The notes beneath the pieces were generated by a model. That model was given only the letters and a program-made list of their open reading frames with translations. It was not told the origin of the DNA and made no database searches. From Phycisphaerae bacterium (GTDB lineage Bacteria > Planctomycetota > Phycisphaerae > UBA1845 > UTPLA1), in contig JAJDEC010000627.1 of NCBI GenBank assembly GCA_029259995.1, positions 1 to 9,994 of the forward strand: a stretch of DNA of 9,994 nt, read 5' to 3'. Made by a program: the position numbers and the translations under genes. This document shows positions 7,354-9,994 of this stretch, piece after piece (the stretch's first letter is position 1; each line of letters opens with the position of its first letter).

Positions 7354-7476
7354 GGCCGCCAGTATGGAAATTGTGTGGATGCACATGGCGCTGGCTTCGC
7401 GTTCAGGGAGTATTAAAGTCAAGCTCGACAATCCGCGCAACCTGGTCGCATCGCAAAGATCCACTGGTCAGAAATG

Positions 7477-7485
7477 TGTTAATAT
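7477..7485 (+). promoter_or_regulatory. Possible extended -10 promoter of the crotonase-like gene
   Basis: TGT directly followed by TAATAT forms an extended -10 element in an otherwise GC-rich stretch. No good -35 hexamer is seen at the normal distance, as is common for extended -10 promoters. It would give a leader of roughly 60 bases that contains the inverted repeat at 7507-7526. Confidence 0.33.
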
Positions 7486-7506
7486 CGCACTCACAAGGGC
7501 AATAGG

Positions 7507-7526
7507 GATCGCATCGGGACGCGATC
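7507..7526. repeat. Inverted repeat in the crotonase leader
   Basis: GATCGC (7507-7512) and GCGATC (7521-7526) are exact reverse complements separated by eight bases. The repeat sits between the predicted promoter and the ribosome binding site, where a repressor site or leader hairpin could act. GATCG words are common across this window, so chance is a real alternative. Confidence 0.3.
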
Positions 7527-7537
7527 ACAATCGCCTT

Positions 7538-7544
7538 GAGAGGA
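7538..7544 (+). promoter_or_regulatory. Strong ribosome binding site choosing the ATG at 7551
   Basis: GAGAGGA lies six bases before the ATG at 7551. It overlaps an in-frame TTG at 7536, which would add only five residues and lacks its own site. The ATG is therefore the better start. Confidence 0.6.
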
Positions 7545-7550
7545 CTCGCC

Positions 7551-8393
7551 ATGCCCGCGTACACCGGCCAACCCGCCGACTCATTCAATTTCAAACTGAT
7601 CAACTACGAGAAGCGCGACCTGCGCGCGATCGTCACGTTCAATCGCCCCGACGTCCTCAACGCCGTCAACGGCGACATGCTCGTCGAACTCAACGCCGCC
7701 TTTCAGGACGCATCCTGGGACGACGATGTCCGCGTGCTCATCCTGACGGGCGCCGGCGATCGCGCATTCTGCACAGGTGCCGACGTGAAGGAGCAGGCCG
7801 AAGACTTTATCGATAAACCCAATACCTACTGGAAATGGATGGGCCTCTTCATCGAATGCCACGAACGGCTCCGCAACATCGGCAAGCCCACGATCGCCCG
7901 GCTCAACGGCATGGTCGTCGGCGGTGGCAACGAATTCAACATGAGCTGCGACCTCGCCGTCGCGGCCGACGACATCATCATCAAGCAGGTCGGCGCGGCC
8001 CGAGGCAGCGTCGCCGCCGCCGGGGCGACGCAGTTCCTACCGCTGATCGTCGGCGATCGCCGCGCCCGGGAAATCCTATTGCTCTGCGAAGACATCCCCG
8101 CGAAGAAGGCGATGGACTGGGGGCTCGTTAATGAAGTCGTACCCCGCAGCGAGCTGGACGCCGCCGTTGATCGCCTCGCCGACAAACTCATCAACAAGCT
8201 GCCCGAGTGCATTCGCTACACGAAGCAGCAGCTCAACTACTGGCGCGACATGTCCTGGCACCAAACGATCGGTCACGCCCGCGACTGGCTGAGCATTCAC
8301 AATCGAGCACCGGAAGTTGCCGAGGGGATGCAGGCGTTCGTCGAAAAACGGCCGGTGGATTACGACAAGGTCCGGCGCGACGCCAGGGAATAA
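7551..8393 (+). CDS. Crotonase-superfamily protein (enoyl-CoA hydratase/isomerase-like, MenB/BadI-like features)
   Basis: A 280-residue crotonase-fold protein that should act on an acyl-CoA thioester. The CoA-binding and oxyanion segments are clear: AFCTGADVKE (72-81) and MVVGGGNEFNMSCD (121-134). E128 occupies the position of the first catalytic Glu of enoyl-CoA hydratase (Glu144 in the rat enzyme). The second Glu (Glu164) is replaced by G148 in an ungapped alignment of KQVGAARGSVAAAGATQFL with the classical FGQPE region. Loss of this residue is seen in MenB- and BadI-type branches, and the later segments (VGDRRAREILLLC, DWGLVNEVVP, EGMQAFVEKR) also resemble those enzymes. MenB's own Asp in that loop is not present. 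It is therefore probably not a standard hydratase; C-C bond forming or breaking, isomerase or decarboxylase-type chemistry are possible. No neighbouring fatty-acid or menaquinone genes help. Cytoplasmic. Confidence 0.85.
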   Translation: MPAYTGQPADSFNFKLINYEKRDLRAIVTFNRPDVLNAVNGDMLVELNAAFQDASWDDDVRVLILTGAGDRAFCTGADVKEQAEDFIDKPNTYWKWMGLFIECHERLRNIGKPTIARLNGMVVGGGNEFNMSCDLAVAADDIIIKQVGAARGSVAAAGATQFLPLIVGDRRAREILLLCEDIPAKKAMDWGLVNEVVPRSELDAAVDRLADKLINKLPECIRYTKQQLNYWRDMSWHQTIGHARDWLSIHNRAPEVAEGMQAFVEKRPVDYDKVRRDARE

Positions 8394-8409
8394 TCGATGT
8401 ATGCCGGGC

Positions 8410-9994
8410 TCAGTTGACGTCGGACCGCCGGGATCTTCGACGCGTCATGATCGCGAATGCCGACAACAGGCCCATCATGGGCAACGCGCCGGCACCACAG
8501 ATTCCCGATTCGGATGCGGCCGGCGGCGCCGTGTCGGATTCCGCATCAAGTGGCGACGGTTCGGAGAAGTCCTCCGCCACCGGCATCGAAGGCGTCGCGT
8601 CAACTGCAACGGATTCGCTGCGATATTCAGCATTCGTCAAACCCGCACGATCCGTCAGACTCCCGGCTCGCAGCGTGATCGAAATTTCGCCAACGCCCCG
8701 GATGCCCAGCAGCTCGATTCGATAGTACCTCTCGTCAATCTCACGAATCGTCAACTGGTCGTGCTGCGTGCCCGCGTGCGAGACGATCAGTCCATCCGCC
8801 GTCAGCCCTGAAATCGGCTCACTGAATCGAATCGTGAACACGGCGCGCTCCGCCAGCTTCACTTCGTCCAGGACATCGATCGACTCGATCGTCGGCGGCA
8901 CGTCGTCAAACACAACTTCGACGCCTTGCGCATCGACAAGACTCGGATTGCCGACGAAGTCCGTCGCCGCCCCCGCCTTCACGAACAATCGAATCTCGCC
9001 TTCGCCCGTGACGCCGGACAGCGTGACTTCGTATGTCGTATCGCTGATCCGCGTGAATTCGATTGCCTCGTGAATCGTTCCCGCGTGCTCGATGTGCACG
9101 TCGCCCGCATCGTCAAAGTCCGTCACGGGCTCACTGAATGAAATGACGAACGTGATCACGCCCGCATTCGTCGCCTGAACCGGCTCCGCGTTGATCGAAT
9201 CAACCTTGGGGCGCGTTCGATCAATCGTAAACGCCTCTTCGGCCAGGAAGTCGCCATTCCTCATTCCCACGCCGCCCAGCGACAGCGACTCCATGTTTCG
9301 AATGGAGTCGTCGTCTTTCAATTGCAGCGCGATCGTTCCGCTGCCCGCGCCCGTGGCAATCGTGACGGCGTTGATGCTTCCGTTCACATCCTCAACAGAC
9401 GTGATCGCCGCCCCGTCGACGCCCGTCGTCACGAGCGAGAAGTCCGTCGCGTCGACACCGCTGACGGACTCGCTGAACGCAACAACGTACGTCACTTCGT
9501 CGAGGCGCGTTCTGCTGACGCCCAATCGCAGAATCGACAAGACGACGGGCAATGCGCGAACCGTTCCGAAGATGTCGTCGTCATCACCAATCGCGTTCGC
9601 ATCATGCGTCGCCCAGTTCGAGTCGCTGCCCGTTCCGAATTGCAACTCGGCGCCAAACGCCGCCGCATCCGCGCCCACGTACACCGCTCCACCACGGCCT
9701 CCAACGATTGCCGGGCTGCCGTCGCCGGCGATTCCCCCTATCGCCGCATTGCGCTCGAACGCGCAGTCAATCAGCTCGAGAACGCCGCCGCCCGCAAAGA
9801 TCGCGCCGCCGGACCCGCCGGAAGCCGTGTTGTCGACGAAGTTCGTCGAGTCCACGATCAGACGACCACTCAACAGAAGAATCGCAGCCCCCGTTGAGAT
9901 GCCGCCTTCCGCACCAGACACGTCGCCTGGAAATGTCAGACAATCCGCGATCGTGATGTTGCGAATTGTGACCGTCGCCGATGGATTCTGAATA
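8410..9994 (-). CDS. Large secreted/surface protein: beta-helix-like repeats, three Ig-like domains, C-terminal sorting-type tail (5' end outside window)
   Basis: The frame is open from the right edge (9993) to TGA at 8412-8410, giving 527 visible residues; a GTG at 9921 is probably internal. Residues 1 to about 130 are Gly/Asn-rich short repeats (VTIRNITI, GGAIFAGGG, FERNAA, GGRGGAVYVG), typical of right-handed parallel beta-helix or polymorphic outer-membrane-type repeats. Three Ig-like repeats of about 105-113 residues follow, marked by FSESV (173-177), FSEPV (286-290) and FSEPI (390-394). The second and third also have a 'GxGEI' turn and a TD..G end, resembling bacterial Ig-like (Big_12-type) domains of adhesins. 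A Pro/Ser/Glu-rich linker (about 468-495) leads to the tail: C499 in GICGAG, a hydrophobic helix (503-516) and RRRSRR (518-523). The signal peptide must lie beyond 9994. The likely role is a cell-surface or matrix protein; its ligand is unknown. The stop converges on the crotonase stop with 16 bases between. Confidence 0.8.
   Translation of the reverse strand, partial: IQNPSATVTIRNITIADCLTFPGDVSGAEGGISTGAAILLLSGRLIVDSTNFVDNTASGGSGGAIFAGGGVLELIDCAFERNAAIGGIAGDGSPAIVGGRGGAVYVGADAAAFGAELQFGTGSDSNWATHDANAIGDDDDIFGTVRALPVVLSILRLGVSRTRLDEVTYVVAFSESVSGVDATDFSLVTTGVDGAAITSVEDVNGSINAVTIATGAGSGTIALQLKDDDSIRNMESLSLGGVGMRNGDFLAEEAFTIDRTRPKVDSINAEPVQATNAGVITFVISFSEPVTDFDDAGDVHIEHAGTIHEAIEFTRISDTTYEVTLSGVTGEGEIRLFVKAGAATDFVGNPSLVDAQGVEVVFDDVPPTIESIDVLDEVKLAERAVFTIRFSEPISGLTADGLIVSHAGTQHDQLTIREIDERYYRIELLGIRGVGEISITLRAGSLTDRAGLTNAEYRSESVAVDATPSMPVAEDFSEPSPLDAESDTAPPAASESGICGAGALPMMGLLSAFAIMTRRRSRRSDVN
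8413..8511 (-). other. Coding segment for a tripartite C-terminal sorting tail (CGAG-type)
   Basis: The last 33 residues carry a short Gly/Cys motif (GICGAG, Cys codon 8497-8499), a hydrophobic stretch of about 14 residues and a basic cluster (RRRSRR), after an acidic Pro/Ser-rich linker. This order matches PEP-CTERM, GlyGly-CTERM and MYXO-CTERM tails, which are cleaved in the membrane by exosortase, rhombosortase or myxosortase. The motif is not PEP; the Cys resembles MYXO-CTERM most. A plain C-terminal membrane anchor is the simpler alternative. Confidence 0.6.

Noticed and set aside
7276..7464. Longer form of the ArsC-like protein starting at 7464
   Set aside because: The added 63 residues lack family similarity and a -35/-10 pair with 17-base spacing lies inside this stretch.
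8410..8520. PEP-CTERM signal at the end of the surface protein
   Set aside because: There is no VPEP-type motif; the residues before the helix are GICGAG, so it is described as a Cys-Gly type tail instead.
1..9994. CRISPR array, tRNA/rRNA gene or insertion sequence
   Set aside because: No regularly spaced repeats, no cloverleaf or rRNA-like sequence and no transposase motif or terminal repeats were seen on either strand.

Overview
The window is about 10 kb of GC-rich (roughly 60%) bacterial chromosome with seven protein-coding genes, two of them cut by the window ends. I see no rRNA, tRNA, CRISPR array, insertion sequence or phage gene. The organism is most likely a planctomycete or a close relative. 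This is an inference from three things: a large secreted protein ending in a Cys-hydrophobic-Arg tail, an exosortase-like gene outside a classical EPS locus, and an ArsC-like phosphatase of a subfamily I associate with Planctomycetota and Bacteroidota.

Left block (1-4536, all minus strand). Reading in the direction of transcription, the order is a secreted PhoD-type phosphatase (4536-3076), a 343-base gap with a perfect 7-bp hairpin, a membrane-anchored LtaS/MdoB-type phosphotransferase-like protein (2732-711), and an exosortase/archaeosortase-like membrane protein. The last begins at 714 and runs off the left end. The last two genes overlap by four bases (ATGA) and so are probably translationally coupled. 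All three products act at or outside the cytoplasmic membrane.

Middle block (4537-8393). mutL (plus strand, TTG start at 4610) is transcribed divergently from the PhoD gene, and its likely promoter lies inside the short shared intergenic stretch. It converges on a thioredoxin-coupled ArsC / low-molecular-weight tyrosine phosphatase homologue (7275-6670, minus). That gene is in turn divergent from a crotonase-family gene (7551-8393, plus). These look like independent housekeeping or accessory genes with their own promoters.

Right block (8410-9994, minus). This is the C-terminal part of a large surface or secreted protein. It has parallel beta-helix-like repeats, then three Ig-like repeats with FSEP/FSES signatures, a Pro/Ser/Glu-rich linker, and a tripartite tail (Cys motif, hydrophobic helix, Arg cluster) of the kind recognised by dedicated C-terminal sorting proteases. 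It converges on the crotonase gene with only 16 bases between the stop codons.

The most interesting theme is cell-surface biogenesis. A sorting transpeptidase-like gene is fused translationally to a lipid-headgroup or polymer transferase-like gene, and a protein with a sorting-type tail lies a few kilobases away. Whether these work together cannot be shown from this window.
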